Shown here one piece after another: positions 9,578 through 17,412 of a stretch of DNA of 64,000 nt (positions within the stretch are counted from its first letter, which is position 1; each line of letters opens with the position of its first letter). The translations under genes were made by a program, and so were the position numbers. The stretch spans positions 1-64,000 of the IMG/VR virus record IMGVR_UViG_3300020176_000011. One strand, given 5' to 3'. The notes beneath the pieces were generated by a model that was not told the DNA's origin, made no database searches, and worked only from the letters and a program-made list of their open reading frames with translations. The stretch comes from a virus.

Positions 9578-10306
9578 ATGACGAAGGTTATCTATGAGCC
9601 CATGTCGGCTCTTCGCATTCAGTACATGGGCGGCGACGTGGATGTCGTGAACGCTGCTCGTGTCTCCTTCAAGAAGGAGGTCCAGGTCTTCAGCGACAAG
9701 GACGAGAAGCTGATCGCGTATCTCGGCAAGCACAATCACTGGTCGCCGTTCGCCCACGTCATGGTGAAGCTGCGCGTGAAGATGCCGATCTTCGTCAAGA
9801 ACCAGATGTGGAAGTCCCACATCGGGGCGAACGTCGCCGAGGCGTGGAACGAGGTGAGTCGTCGCTATGTCGATGACGTGCCGACCTTCTGGCGTCCCAA
9901 CGAGTGGCGTGGCCGTCCGGTCAATGCCAAGCAGGGTTCGTCCGACACCTTCGTCGAGGACATCGCCGTGCAGGAGAACGCTGCCATCCTGGGCGAAGGC
10001 TACGAGGACACCACGCAGAAGGTGGCGGTCTACGCCCATCACACCACCCAGGTGGCGCTGGACTGCTACATGGACATGATCGCCGGGGGTGTCGCACCCG
10101 AGATGGCTCGCACCGTCCTGCCGCTTTCCATGCACACCGAGTGGATCTGGACCGGCTCGCTGCTGTTCTGGTCGCGTATCGTGAAGCAGCGTATCGACAA
10201 CCACGCTCAGCAGGAGTCGCAGGAAGTCGCCGCCATGATCCGCGACGCCGTCGCACCCATTGCGCCTGTCAGCTGGCAGGCCCTGATGTCAACCAAGGAG
10301 CAATAG
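9578..10306 (+). CDS. thyX: ThyX flavin-dependent thymidylate synthase
   Basis: A 242-residue enzyme that makes dTMP from dUMP using FAD, NADPH and methylene-tetrahydrofolate. Visible family blocks are NHWSPFAHVMVKLRVKMPIFVKNQ, NEVSRRYVDD near 91-100, the EMARTVLPLSMHTEWIWTGSLLFW substrate-binding block, and the C-terminal KQRIDNHAQQE. The classical R-H-R start of the ThyX motif (RHR-x7-S) is replaced by K79-S80-H81, a deviation in the flavin and nucleotide site. Other phage ThyX proteins also depart from RHR, so activity is still likely. The ATG at 9578 follows the previous stop by 2 bases. Confidence 0.85.
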   Translation: MTKVIYEPMSALRIQYMGGDVDVVNAARVSFKKEVQVFSDKDEKLIAYLGKHNHWSPFAHVMVKLRVKMPIFVKNQMWKSHIGANVAEAWNEVSRRYVDDVPTFWRPNEWRGRPVNAKQGSSDTFVEDIAVQENAAILGEGYEDTTQKVAVYAHHTTQVALDCYMDMIAGGVAPEMARTVLPLSMHTEWIWTGSLLFWSRIVKQRIDNHAQQESQEVAAMIRDAVAPIAPVSWQALMSTKEQ

Positions 10307-10308
10307 TC

Positions 10309-10653
10309 ATGAATCGTTTGGACGCAATGGGCTACGTGCCCACCGAGAAGGGTCGTCGCACCAATCTCAGCGGGGTGCTTCGCATCCTGATGAACACCGA
10401 GGACAAGGAAACGCGCATTGTCCTCAACAACTTCATCCGCCGGGCGACCAGCCGTGGCGACATGGGCTTCGGCCGTCGCGGTGGTACGCCTCCGCGCCGC
10501 AAGACGCGGTGGCGTCTGGAGATGCAGGCTGCGAAGGGCTGCACCGGCGCTGCCAAGCGGATGATCAAGTACGACATCGCCAACGGCAAGTTCTACGCTG
10601 ACGGTCATCCGACCAAGAAGCACACGGCCGGTCGGACGGAGATGTACTCGTGA
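10309..10653 (+). CDS. Small basic hypothetical protein
   Basis: A 114-residue, strongly basic protein. A middle segment reads RGDMGFGRRGGTPPRRKTRW and suggests nucleic-acid binding. No family was recognised. It starts 2 bases after the thyX stop and overlaps the kinase gene by an ATGA, so it is part of the nucleotide-metabolism operon. Confidence 0.7.
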   Translation: MNRLDAMGYVPTEKGRRTNLSGVLRILMNTEDKETRIVLNNFIRRATSRGDMGFGRRGGTPPRRKTRWRLEMQAAKGCTGAAKRMIKYDIANGKFYADGHPTKKHTAGRTEMYS

Positions 10654-11216
10654 ACATCCTGAAACGTCTGATCGGCATCACCGGTCCGAAGGGCAGTGGC
10701 AAGGATACCTCTATCCAGCCACTGCTCAACGACGGCTTCGTCGTCGTGAAGTTCGCCGATGGTCTGAAGAACATGCTTCGCACCTATCTGCGTGACTATG
10801 GTGTGGAGCATGGAACCATCGAGCGTATGCTGGAGGGTGATCTCAAGGAGGTACCTCACGAGGCCTTCTGTGGTCGCACTCCGCGTCATGCCATGCAGAC
10901 CCTCGGCACCGAGTGGGGTCGCATGATGATCGGTCCGAAGATGTGGACCAATCTCTTCCGCAAGATGGCTGGTCGTCACGAGAAGGTCGCCACCACAGAT
11001 CTTCGTTTCCTCAACGAGGGCGAGGTGCTGGAGGAGATCAAGGCAGAGGGCGTCGCCGTGGACAAGGTGCGTATCGTTCCGCGCAGCAACGCGGGCAAAC
11101 TCGATCTGCACCCGAGCGAGGTCGAGCTGTATTCCATCGGTGTGAACCATGTGGTTCAGAACGATGGGACGGTGCAGGAGCTTCAGCAGAAGCTTGTTGC
11201 CATCGCCAAGCAATAA
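10650..11216 (+). CDS. Deoxynucleoside monophosphate kinase
   Basis: A 188-residue P-loop kinase. GITGPKGSGKDT at residues 9-20 is the Walker A loop. TPRHAMQTLGTEWGR near 82 is the substrate-binding segment shared with T4 gp1-type dNMP kinases, and VATTDLRFLNEGEVL near 115 resembles their lid and acidic region. The enzyme phosphorylates dNMPs to dNDPs and would act downstream of ThyX. It is the last gene before an intrinsic terminator, and it overlaps the gene before it by four bases (ATGA). Confidence 0.82.
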   Translation: MNILKRLIGITGPKGSGKDTSIQPLLNDGFVVVKFADGLKNMLRTYLRDYGVEHGTIERMLEGDLKEVPHEAFCGRTPRHAMQTLGTEWGRMMIGPKMWTNLFRKMAGRHEKVATTDLRFLNEGEVLEEIKAEGVAVDKVRIVPRSNAGKLDLHPSEVELYSIGVNHVVQNDGTVQELQQKLVAIAKQ

Positions 11217-11234
11217 GAACCAACAGGACAAACA

Positions 11235-11268
11235 GGGCGGACCGGAGTAAGGTCCGCCCTCCTTTTTT
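11235..11268 (+). terminator. Intrinsic terminator after the kinase gene
   Basis: A perfect 9-bp stem (GGGCGGACC / GGTCCGCCC) with a 7-base loop is followed by TCCTTTTTT. It ends the first plus-strand operon just before the reductase gene, which then needs its own promoter or read-through. Confidence 0.9.
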
Positions 11269-11288
11269 GATCAGAGTAAGGAACGACC

Positions 11289-13208
11289 ATGTCTACGAAT
11301 TCGCTTCCCACGGCCTATCAGGAATTCATCGCACTCTCGCGCTACGCGCGCTGGGACGACAGTCTCAATCGACGAGAGACGTGGGACGAAACGGTGGACC
11401 GCTACATCAACTTCTTCGACAGCAAGGCCGCGTCCTCGCGCATCATCAGCCACATCGGCAAGACCAATCTGCGTGACGCCATCATGGACCTCCGCGTGAT
11501 GCCGAGCATGCGCGCGCTGATGACGGCAGGGCCTGCCCTCGACCGCTGCCACATCGCTGGCTACAACTGTGCCTACCTCCCGATCAACAACCCGATCTGC
11601 TTCGACGAGGCGTTCTACATCCTGCTCTGCGGGACCGGCGTCGGCTACAGCGTCGAGCGGCAGGAGGTGGCTCACCTCCCCGTGATCTCCGAGCGCATGC
11701 AGACGACCTCCTCCACCATCATCGTCGAGGACAGCAAGGAAGGTTGGGCACTCGCGCTGCGCCAGCTCCTGGCCCAGCTCTACGCCGGGTTCATCCCGAA
11801 GATCGACACAAGCCTCGTGCGCCCGGCCGGGTCGCGTCTGATGACGTTCGGTGGGCGCGCCTCGGGGCCAGGACCGCTGGAGGAGCTGTTCAAGTTCGCG
11901 ATCAGCCTGTTCAAGCAGGCGGCCGGTCGTAAGCTGACCAGCATCGAGTGCCATGACCTCATGTGCAAGATCGCCGAGATCGTCGTCGTCGGCGGGGTGC
12001 GACGTGCTGCGCTGATCTGTTTCTCGAACCTGTCGGACGAGCGCATGCGCGACGCCAAGGCCGGTCAGTGGTGGGAACTGAACCCGCAGCGGGCTCTGGC
12101 CAACAACTCCTACGCGGCCACCGAGCGACCCGACGTCGGCGTGTTCATGGACGAGTGGACCTCGCTCTACAAATCCAAGTCGGGTGAGCGTGGCATCTTC
12201 AATCGCGAGGCGGCTCGGAAACAAGTCGCCAAGTATGGTCGCCGCGATCCCGATCATGAATGGGGCAGCAACCCCTGCTGCGAGATCATCCTCCGTCCTT
12301 TCCAGTTCTGCAATCTCACCGAGATTGTCGCTCGGGAATTCGACAACTTCAACACGCTGTCGGAGAAGGCGGAAATCGCAGCGGCGCTCGGCACCATGCA
12401 GGCCACGCTGACCCACTTCCCCTACCTCCGCGACATCTGGTCGAAGAACACGAAGGAGGAGGCCCTCCTGGGCGTGTCCATGACGGGCATCATGGACTGC
12501 CGCTGGCTCCACACGGAGGCCACTCCCGAGGCTCTGAACGGCCTCCGCGAGGTCGTTCTGGTGGCCAACAAGGAGTGTGCCGAACTCGCCGGGATCAACC
12601 AGTCGGCCGCCAACACCTGCGTGAAGCCCTCGGGCACGGTCAGCCAGCTGGTGGACAGTGCCTCGGGCATCCATGGTCGCTACGCGCCCTTCTACATTCG
12701 CCGGGTGCGTGGTGACATCAAGGATCCGATGACGACTTTCATGAAGCAGATCGGCATCCCCAACGAACCCTGCGTGAACAAGCCGAAGGATACGGTCGTG
12801 TTCTCCTTCCCCATGAAAGCTCCGGTCGGTTCGATCTTCACTTCCGACCTGACGGCGATCCAACATCTCGAGTTCTGGAAGAAGATCCAGGACAACTGGT
12901 GCGAACACAAGCCGTCGATCACGGTCGAGGTGAAGGAACACGAATGGCCGACCATCGGTGCGTGGGTCTGGCAGAACTTCGACCAGGTGTCGGGTATCTC
13001 GTTCCTTCCGGCGGCCGGTGGGCACACCTACCGGCAGGCTCCCTACGAGGAGATCGACGAGGCCACCTACCTCGAATTGTCGAAGAACATGCCGAGGAAC
13101 ATCGACTGGACCCAGCTGGCCGAGTTCGAGAAGACCGACAACACGGTCAGCTCGCAGACGCTGGCCTGCACGGGCGGTGCCTGTGAGATCGTGGACATCC
13201 AGTCGTGA
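11289..13208 (+). CDS. Class II (adenosylcobalamin-dependent) ribonucleotide reductase
   Basis: A 639-residue monomeric-type reductase that converts ribonucleotides to deoxyribonucleotides using coenzyme B12. Family features are GTGVGYSVE near 114, NPCCEIILRPFQFCNLTE near 328 (catalytic cysteines and the Glu), and the C-terminal redox pair in ACTGGACEI near 627-634. No partner radical-generating subunit is adjacent, which fits class II. It is somewhat shorter than the Lactobacillus enzyme (about 739 residues). An AAGGA ribosome site lies at 11278-11282. Use of B12 implies a host that makes or imports cobalamin. Confidence 0.9.
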   Translation: MSTNSLPTAYQEFIALSRYARWDDSLNRRETWDETVDRYINFFDSKAASSRIISHIGKTNLRDAIMDLRVMPSMRALMTAGPALDRCHIAGYNCAYLPINNPICFDEAFYILLCGTGVGYSVERQEVAHLPVISERMQTTSSTIIVEDSKEGWALALRQLLAQLYAGFIPKIDTSLVRPAGSRLMTFGGRASGPGPLEELFKFAISLFKQAAGRKLTSIECHDLMCKIAEIVVVGGVRRAALICFSNLSDERMRDAKAGQWWELNPQRALANNSYAATERPDVGVFMDEWTSLYKSKSGERGIFNREAARKQVAKYGRRDPDHEWGSNPCCEIILRPFQFCNLTEIVAREFDNFNTLSEKAEIAAALGTMQATLTHFPYLRDIWSKNTKEEALLGVSMTGIMDCRWLHTEATPEALNGLREVVLVANKECAELAGINQSAANTCVKPSGTVSQLVDSASGIHGRYAPFYIRRVRGDIKDPMTTFMKQIGIPNEPCVNKPKDTVVFSFPMKAPVGSIFTSDLTAIQHLEFWKKIQDNWCEHKPSITVEVKEHEWPTIGAWVWQNFDQVSGISFLPAAGGHTYRQAPYEEIDEATYLELSKNMPRNIDWTQLAEFEKTDNTVSSQTLACTGGACEIVDIQS

Positions 13209-13225
13209 TCAAAGGAGCAGACATC

Positions 13226-13474
13226 GTGTATCGGCCGAACATTCCGGCCGATGCCATGGTGGTTCGAGGGACGGCGTATTATCGCCGTCCCGATGGGTCA
13301 GAGTTTGCACACGACTTCGCGTTCTACGATGACCCGATCCTCAGTCACACGAACCGATACCTGCTCGATATTGCACGCGATCAGGAGCTTGAGTTCTTGA
13401 ACATGAAGCTGCACACCACAGCTAAGCTGTGGAACGAACACGACATGAAGCAGCTCTACTTCACTGTCCAGTGA
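13226..13474 (+). CDS. Small hypothetical protein after the reductase
   Basis: An 82-residue protein of unknown function (YRPNIPADAMVVRGTAYYRR near the start). A GTG start at 13226 is chosen because AAAGGAG lies at 13211-13217, eight bases before it. An earlier GTG at 13205 overlaps the reductase stop but lacks such a site. The stop falls inside a 20-bp palindrome that also contains the stop of the convergent Rz1 gene. Confidence 0.65.
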   Translation: MYRPNIPADAMVVRGTAYYRRPDGSEFAHDFAFYDDPILSHTNRYLLDIARDQELEFLNMKLHTTAKLWNEHDMKQLYFTVQ

Positions 13475-13477
13475 AGT
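13458..13477. terminator. Palindrome holding both convergent stop codons
   Basis: ACTTCACTGTCCAGTGAAGT is a perfect 9-bp inverted repeat with a 2-base centre. The plus-strand gene stops at 13472-13474 and the minus-strand Rz1 gene stops at 13461-13463; each TGA lies in one arm. There is no T-tract, so intrinsic termination is uncertain; it may act as a bidirectional transcript end or block. Confidence 0.5.
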
Positions 13478-13784
13478 CCTCGGGATAGTGCAGCTTGTAT
13501 TGAGCCCGCAGCTTCCCACGGCAGTCGGCACCAGCCAGACGCCACGACTCTCCCAGTCGCCACCCATCGGTGTCCACCCGCATTGAGCCAGCGGGTGGCA
13601 CCTTCTCTTCGTCCTTGCACATGAGATCGGCTCGCGACGGACGCGGCTTAACGACTTCCGGCACCGTCAGCACGGTCGGCTTGTTCTCGCCGCACGCGCT
13701 CAAAATACTCGCGGCCAGCAGTAGACAGAGGGACAGCTTTGCCGTCGCGCTCGGCATCCAGGAGCTGTTGGATTTGGTCGGCAT
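13461..13784 (-). CDS. Outer-membrane spanin lipoprotein (Rz1-like)
   Basis: A 107-residue lipoprotein. The signal LSLCLLLAASILSACGENK ends in the lipobox LSAC, with Cys at about residue 31 as the lipidation site; the mature part has Pro near residues 70-75 and is short, as in o-spanins. It overlaps the Rz-like gene out of frame by 137 bases, a partly nested Rz/Rz1 layout. Together the two would fuse inner and outer membranes at the end of lysis. The start at 13784 has GGGAG 7 bases upstream; an internal ATG at 13757 gives a more compact signal peptide. Confidence 0.8.
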   Translation of the reverse strand: MPTKSNSSWMPSATAKLSLCLLLAASILSACGENKPTVLTVPEVVKPRPSRADLMCKDEEKVPPAGSMRVDTDGWRLGESWRLAGADCRGKLRAQYKLHYPEDFTGQ

Positions 13785-14043
13785 ACTGCTTCTCCCGTAG
13801 GATCTGGGCCGTCAGGGCTTCGCCACGGACCGTTTCGAGTTCGTCGTTGTACTGGGCAAGCTCTTTACGAGCAGACTCCGAACGCGCAAAAGCGTCAAGA
13901 GCTGTCTGCTTGTCCTTGTTGGCCAGCTCGACATTCTTCTTCTCGACGTCGAGCCGTAGGGTTTGGATGGTGAGGGCAGTTCCGAGTGAGAGGACAAGGA
14001 CGGCTCCACCGATAGCCAACCACTTCGTGATTGGGTTCAGCAT
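13648..14043 (-). CDS. Inner-membrane spanin (Rz-like)
   Basis: A 131-residue protein with one N-terminal membrane segment (about residues 8-27, WLAIGGAVLVLSLGTALTI) followed by a long charged coiled coil (about 28-105). This is the standard i-spanin shape. Its ATG overlaps the TGA of the endolysin gene (TGATG). It pairs with the Rz1-like lipoprotein encoded partly inside its 3' end. Assignment rests on topology and position in the lysis cassette. Confidence 0.82.
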   Translation of the reverse strand: MLNPITKWLAIGGAVLVLSLGTALTIQTLRLDVEKKNVELANKDKQTALDAFARSESARKELAQYNDELETVRGEALTAQILREKQYADQIQQLLDAERDGKAVPLSTAGREYFERVRREQADRADGAGSR

Positions 14044-14951
14044 CAGAACACCTTTGCAGCACGGAGCTTCTTGTAGAAGCGAATGCCGAAGTAGATGATC
14101 GCTGCCAGGGCCACGCCCGAGCCGATGAGCGCCACCATCTGCAGATTGCCGATGGAGTGCAGGCCCGTCGCGGCGATCTGAGCCGTTCCGGCAGTCGCAG
14201 TGGCCACGGTGTTGGCCGCCTGCGTCACCTGAGCCGCCGTGTTCATCGTGTCGACGATGCTGGCCGTGGTCGTCACAGCCGTCGCGCCGGTCGCCACGGC
14301 AGCCACAGCCGCCGTCTGGAGCGTCTTGCTGTCGACGGCAGCCTTCACCGGACCCTTCTCATCGCTCAGCACGACCTGCGGCATCGGCAGCTCAGGCGGC
14401 ATCTCGACCGGCGGGAGAGGCTCGGGCGGCGGCAGAACCTTGTTCAGGTCGGTGACGACCGGCGTGGCGAAGAGGGTCTGCTCTTCCTTGCGACGCACGA
14501 CCAGGCCCGGCACGACCTCGGAATCCTCGATCTTGCCATTGCCGTTCAGGTCCGCCTTGTTCCACAGGGCAAAGGCGCGCATCGCACCCGCATCGTCCCC
14601 AGCATTGAACAGACGCAGCACGGTGCTGCCCGCAAACCCGGCGAGGCCGATGTTGTAGGTGAGAGACACCATCGCGCCGAACTGGTTGTCGTTGGCCGGA
14701 CGCTTGAGCAGGCTTTCGACACCCAACTCGAACTTGTCGAGATCGGAGCGAAGGAAATCGAGCGCCATCTGGGCGCTGATCGGCGGATCGTTCGGGCCGA
14801 CGCGCTTGCCGCCCATGTACCACGACGGATAGATCGTGGTGCCATAGCCGATGGTCCAGACCTTTGCCGGGCACAGGTACGGGGAAAGGACCAAGCCCTC
14901 TTTGCGCTTGATCAGGTTCTCGGTTTCGACGTTTACGTTCCGGACGGTCAT
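14043..14951 (-). CDS. GH24 lysozyme (endolysin) with EF-hand-like loop and C-terminal membrane anchor
   Basis: A 302-residue T4/P1-type muramidase. The catalytic pattern is E18-x8-C27-x5-T33 (KRKEG...LCPAKVWTIGYG), as in P1 Lyz, where Cys takes the place of Asp. The C-terminal lysozyme block is PGLVVRRKEEQTLF near 148-161. A 12-residue loop DLNGNGKIEDSE at 134-145 matches the calcium-binding EF-hand consensus and is absent from standard relatives I know. A Pro-rich linker (about 172-190), an Ala/Thr-rich segment (about 205-265) and one membrane helix near 271-291 follow. The start at 14951 overlaps the previous stop as ATGA. Confidence 0.85.
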   Translation of the reverse strand: MTVRNVNVETENLIKRKEGLVLSPYLCPAKVWTIGYGTTIYPSWYMGGKRVGPNDPPISAQMALDFLRSDLDKFELGVESLLKRPANDNQFGAMVSLTYNIGLAGFAGSTVLRLFNAGDDAGAMRAFALWNKADLNGNGKIEDSEVVPGLVVRRKEEQTLFATPVVTDLNKVLPPPEPLPPVEMPPELPMPQVVLSDEKGPVKAAVDSKTLQTAAVAAVATGATAVTTTASIVDTMNTAAQVTQAANTVATATAGTAQIAATGLHSIGNLQMVALIGSGVALAAIIYFGIRFYKKLRAAKVF

Positions 14952-15343
14952 GAGTGACGGCGCTCCAGGGCCTTGTGAAGATGGTGGACAGAATACACCA
15001 TGGAGAGCGAAAGGCAAATGTAGACCAGCCACTCGGGCACATGGGAGCGTCCCATTCCGAGAAGCACTCCTAGGATAAACCAGCCGCCTGCCGACAGGAC
15101 CGCTGCGATGATTCGTCCTTCTCGACCGAAGGCACAGGTGTGGGCTTGAAGGGAGATCATCTGGAACAGTGCCAACATGATTGCCGTCGCGCCGTAGCGC
15201 CATTCGGTCGTGATCAAGTTCACGTATCGATAGCGCGGGAAGTCAGGGAAGCTGTCGAACGGCAATACAACAAAGATGCCGAACACCAACATTGTCCACG
15301 CTGACATCCACTCAAGGGATTGCGTGTGTTTGTAATGGTTCAT
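14948..15343 (-). CDS. Multi-pass membrane protein, holin candidate
   Basis: A 131-residue protein with four likely membrane segments (about residues 13-30, 48-66, 78-95 and 98-115) and a basic C-terminus (HHLHKALERRHS). It sits directly before the endolysin gene and overlaps genes on both sides by ATGA. Position and topology suggest a holin or a lysis-timing partner. No holin family signature was recognised. Confidence 0.6.
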   Translation of the reverse strand: MNHYKHTQSLEWMSAWTMLVFGIFVVLPFDSFPDFPRYRYVNLITTEWRYGATAIMLALFQMISLQAHTCAFGREGRIIAAVLSAGGWFILGVLLGMGRSHVPEWLVYICLSLSMVYSVHHLHKALERRHS

Positions 15344-15675
15344 GACTTGCCCCAGATCTTGGCAAAGTTTTCCCACGGAACTTTTACGATTAAGCCACCA
15401 ATTGAGATACAGAGTGCGCCAAAAGCCAGCAACACCTTCCAGCCACCCTTCGTGTAGATCATTGCGTCACGAACTTCTCGGACGTCCGAACGCATGCTGT
15501 TGTGACTGGACTTTAGCTCATCGAACTTCTTGTCCATGTTCGCTCGGTACTGCTCAAACTCACGCTTGATGTCATTCACGGCGTCACGACGTTCCTGCTG
15601 GATGATTTCCATCCGCTGTACGGCCATCAGCACCCGAGTGAAATCGGTGATGGGTTCGGGTGCTTTGTCATCCAT
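15340..15675 (-). CDS. XhlA-like membrane protein, holin or antiholin candidate
   Basis: A 111-residue protein. Residues about 18-70 form a charged coiled coil (VQRMEIIQQERRDAVNDIKR...). A single membrane helix follows near 80-98 (WKVLLAFGALCISIGGLIVK). Coiled coil then one C-terminal helix is the layout of haemolysin XhlA and BhlA-type phage proteins that act with holins. It lies at the head of the lysis cassette. Confidence 0.6.
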   Translation of the reverse strand: MDDKAPEPITDFTRVLMAVQRMEIIQQERRDAVNDIKREFEQYRANMDKKFDELKSSHNSMRSDVREVRDAMIYTKGGWKVLLAFGALCISIGGLIVKVPWENFAKIWGKS

Positions 15676-15678
15676 GTC

Positions 15679-16161
15679 TCACCGCCAAAGAAGGATGCCG
15701 AGGCTCGGCGTCACTCCTTTTAGCACGACAGAATTTGAATCTTCCACCACTAAAGTGCCAGGCTTGACGGCCGGGTCGATCTGCCCGATGCAGTGCAAGT
15801 AGGCCTGTTTCGGAGGCAGGGTGTGGACCTGGTCCTGGCCCAGTTCCAGCTTGCAGCAGTCGAACGAGGCCTTGGATTGGACACAGATCCACCGGCTCCC
15901 GTTCTCTGTAGCTGTCAGGAGATACTTCCCACGCTTGATCAGGTCCGGTCGGTCCTCGCTGAACGTGCCCGGTGGGCGCTCGGCAATTACCTGACCGCTC
16001 GGATCGGTGATGGTGAAGTGACCCGAGACATACATAGCGCAGCTGTCGATCTGGACGTAGCGAGACGTGTCACCGTCGAAGATGTACTCTCGAGTCTCAC
16101 CCTTCGACAGCATGAAGTCGGTGATCGTGAATGCGGCCTTGTGGGTGATTTTGACACGCAT
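15679..16161 (-). CDS. Hypothetical protein of the late block
   Basis: A 160-residue protein of unknown function, predicted mainly beta (for example HFTITDPSGQVIAERPPGTF). There is no signal peptide or membrane segment. The ATG at 16161 is the first after the stop of the desaturase gene (16163); earlier in-frame codons lie inside that gene. It could be a small virion or receptor-related protein, but nothing visible decides this. Confidence 0.65.
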   Translation of the reverse strand: MRVKITHKAAFTITDFMLSKGETREYIFDGDTSRYVQIDSCAMYVSGHFTITDPSGQVIAERPPGTFSEDRPDLIKRGKYLLTATENGSRWICVQSKASFDCCKLELGQDQVHTLPPKQAYLHCIGQIDPAVKPGTLVVEDSNSVVLKGVTPSLGILLWR

Positions 16162-16162
16162 A

Positions 16163-16873
16163 TCACTTCTTCCTAATGAGACGGATGAAGAGAGAACTGG
16201 GATTGAACGGACCCATATCCCACCGAGACGGATGATCATGGTGGAATTTGTGACGCCACTCACCAACGCTCACCGGAATCATCCACCACACGTCTCGCGG
16301 CTGACGACCCCAATGCGCGACGATATTGTGGATTCCACCCATGATCAAGAGCATTCCGACCGGCAGGACATACCCGTAGAAGCCGAGTTCCCAGTTGATC
16401 AAGGTCAGGGCCAGGAGCGTGAGCATGTTCACGAGCCAGTAGTGGCGGTGAAACCACATGTGCCACGGGTCATGCTTCATCAGCTGACGAGCGCACTTCC
16501 AGCTGTATTTCGGATAGTGGTAGTTGATCAGCCAAGCTGACTTCCAACTTTTCACATTGTGTGGATCCTGATCGGTATCCGAATACATGTGATGGGCAGT
16601 GTGGGCGGCGCACCATTGCAAGGAGCTTCCCGAACAGGAAAGTGTTCCAAGGTAGAGCATCACTCGTTCGACCCATCGATATGTCCGATAGGAGTTGTGT
16701 GTGAATTTGAAATGGAAACCTGCACTCACGCTCAACCCGACGACCACGTAAGTGAAGAGAGTGGCCCACAGCCACTCGGTCGGTCCAAGAAGTACAGCAG
16801 TCACGATGGCAATCACGCCAACGACTTGGACCAGACCCGAGTGGTGCCCTCGGTGCATGAGGAGGTGGGTCAC
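16163..16873 (-). CDS. Membrane fatty acid desaturase (acyl-CoA delta-9 type)
   Basis: A 236-residue integral membrane protein with the eight-histidine pattern of stearoyl-CoA desaturases: H54-x4-H59 (FHFKFTHNS), H91-x2-H94-H95 (HTAHH) followed by SDTDQDPHN, the extra H182/H187 pair (IHNIVAH), and H208-x2-H211-H212 (WRHKFHHDHP). Hydrophobic pairs lie at about 17-50 and 145-185. Such enzymes introduce a double bond into fatty acyl chains with a di-iron centre and external electron donors. All motif residues look intact. The GTG at 16873 follows the previous stop closely; ATG 16858 is an alternative. It sits between fibre and lysis genes, so late expression is expected. Confidence 0.88.
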   Translation of the reverse strand: MTHLLMHRGHHSGLVQVVGVIAIVTAVLLGPTEWLWATLFTYVVVGLSVSAGFHFKFTHNSYRTYRWVERVMLYLGTLSCSGSSLQWCAAHTAHHMYSDTDQDPHNVKSWKSAWLINYHYPKYSWKCARQLMKHDPWHMWFHRHYWLVNMLTLLALTLINWELGFYGYVLPVGMLLIMGGIHNIVAHWGRQPRDVWWMIPVSVGEWRHKFHHDHPSRWDMGPFNPSSLFIRLIRKK

Positions 16874-16876
16874 GAC

Positions 16877-17164
16877 CTACTCCACCTTCGGCTCTTCGAA
16901 CAGACGCGGCTGAGCGTCGTCATTATCGGTGACGACCGGAGCTTGCGGCTGGTACTCGCCCGGCTTGTTGATCGGCGCATCTTTGCGGAGGAGGCGGACC
17001 TCTTCCTCGGGAAGGACCGGCGCGTTGGAGAGAGCCGCGTAGTTCTGTCGAGCGATGATCGGAGCAACCCATCGGCTGTCCTTCAGCTGCTCCACTTCCA
17101 GTCCTTCGGCACCGAAGTCGATGGCCTCGGCAGAGGTCAGTACGATCTTGTCATTGACGTTCAT
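16877..17164 (-). CDS. Hypothetical acidic protein
   Basis: A 95-residue protein rich in Glu and Pro in its C-terminal half (VVTDNDDAQPRLFEEPKVE), probably flexible. The ATG at 17164 has CAGGAGAA 5-8 bases upstream. No family was recognised. Located between the fibre-linked gene and the desaturase gene in the late block. Confidence 0.6.
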   Translation of the reverse strand: MNVNDKIVLTSAEAIDFGAEGLEVEQLKDSRWVAPIIARQNYAALSNAPVLPEEEVRLLRKDAPINKPGEYQPQAPVVTDNDDAQPRLFEEPKVE

Positions 17165-17178
17165 GATGTTCTCCTGGG

Positions 17179-17412
17179 TTAAGCGATGAGTGCGTCGACT
17201 TCTTCTTGGGTCATCCTCGGCAATGCTGCGAAGACCCCCCACCGGTCTTCATATGCCGGACTTTCGAGACAATTGGAACTGATGAAGTAGGTGCCATCGG
17301 TCAGCACAACCGGCTCCAAGAAATCGATTGAAGCATACTCAGGGATGCGAGACGGACCACGATGTTCGTCTCGCTGAGCCGGTGTCAGCCTCAGATAGGG
17401 TGTATCGGTCAT
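17179..17412 (-). CDS. Small hypothetical protein after the tail fibre
   Basis: A 77-residue protein with no recognised family. Its ATG overlaps the fibre stop codon (TGA at 17409-17411), so it is translationally coupled to the fibre. Fibre-coupled small genes are often fibre assembly chaperones; this is only a positional hint. It ends PRMTQEEVDALIA. Confidence 0.6.
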   Translation of the reverse strand: MTDTPYLRLTPAQRDEHRGPSRIPEYASIDFLEPVVLTDGTYFISSNCLESPAYEDRWGVFAALPRMTQEEVDALIA

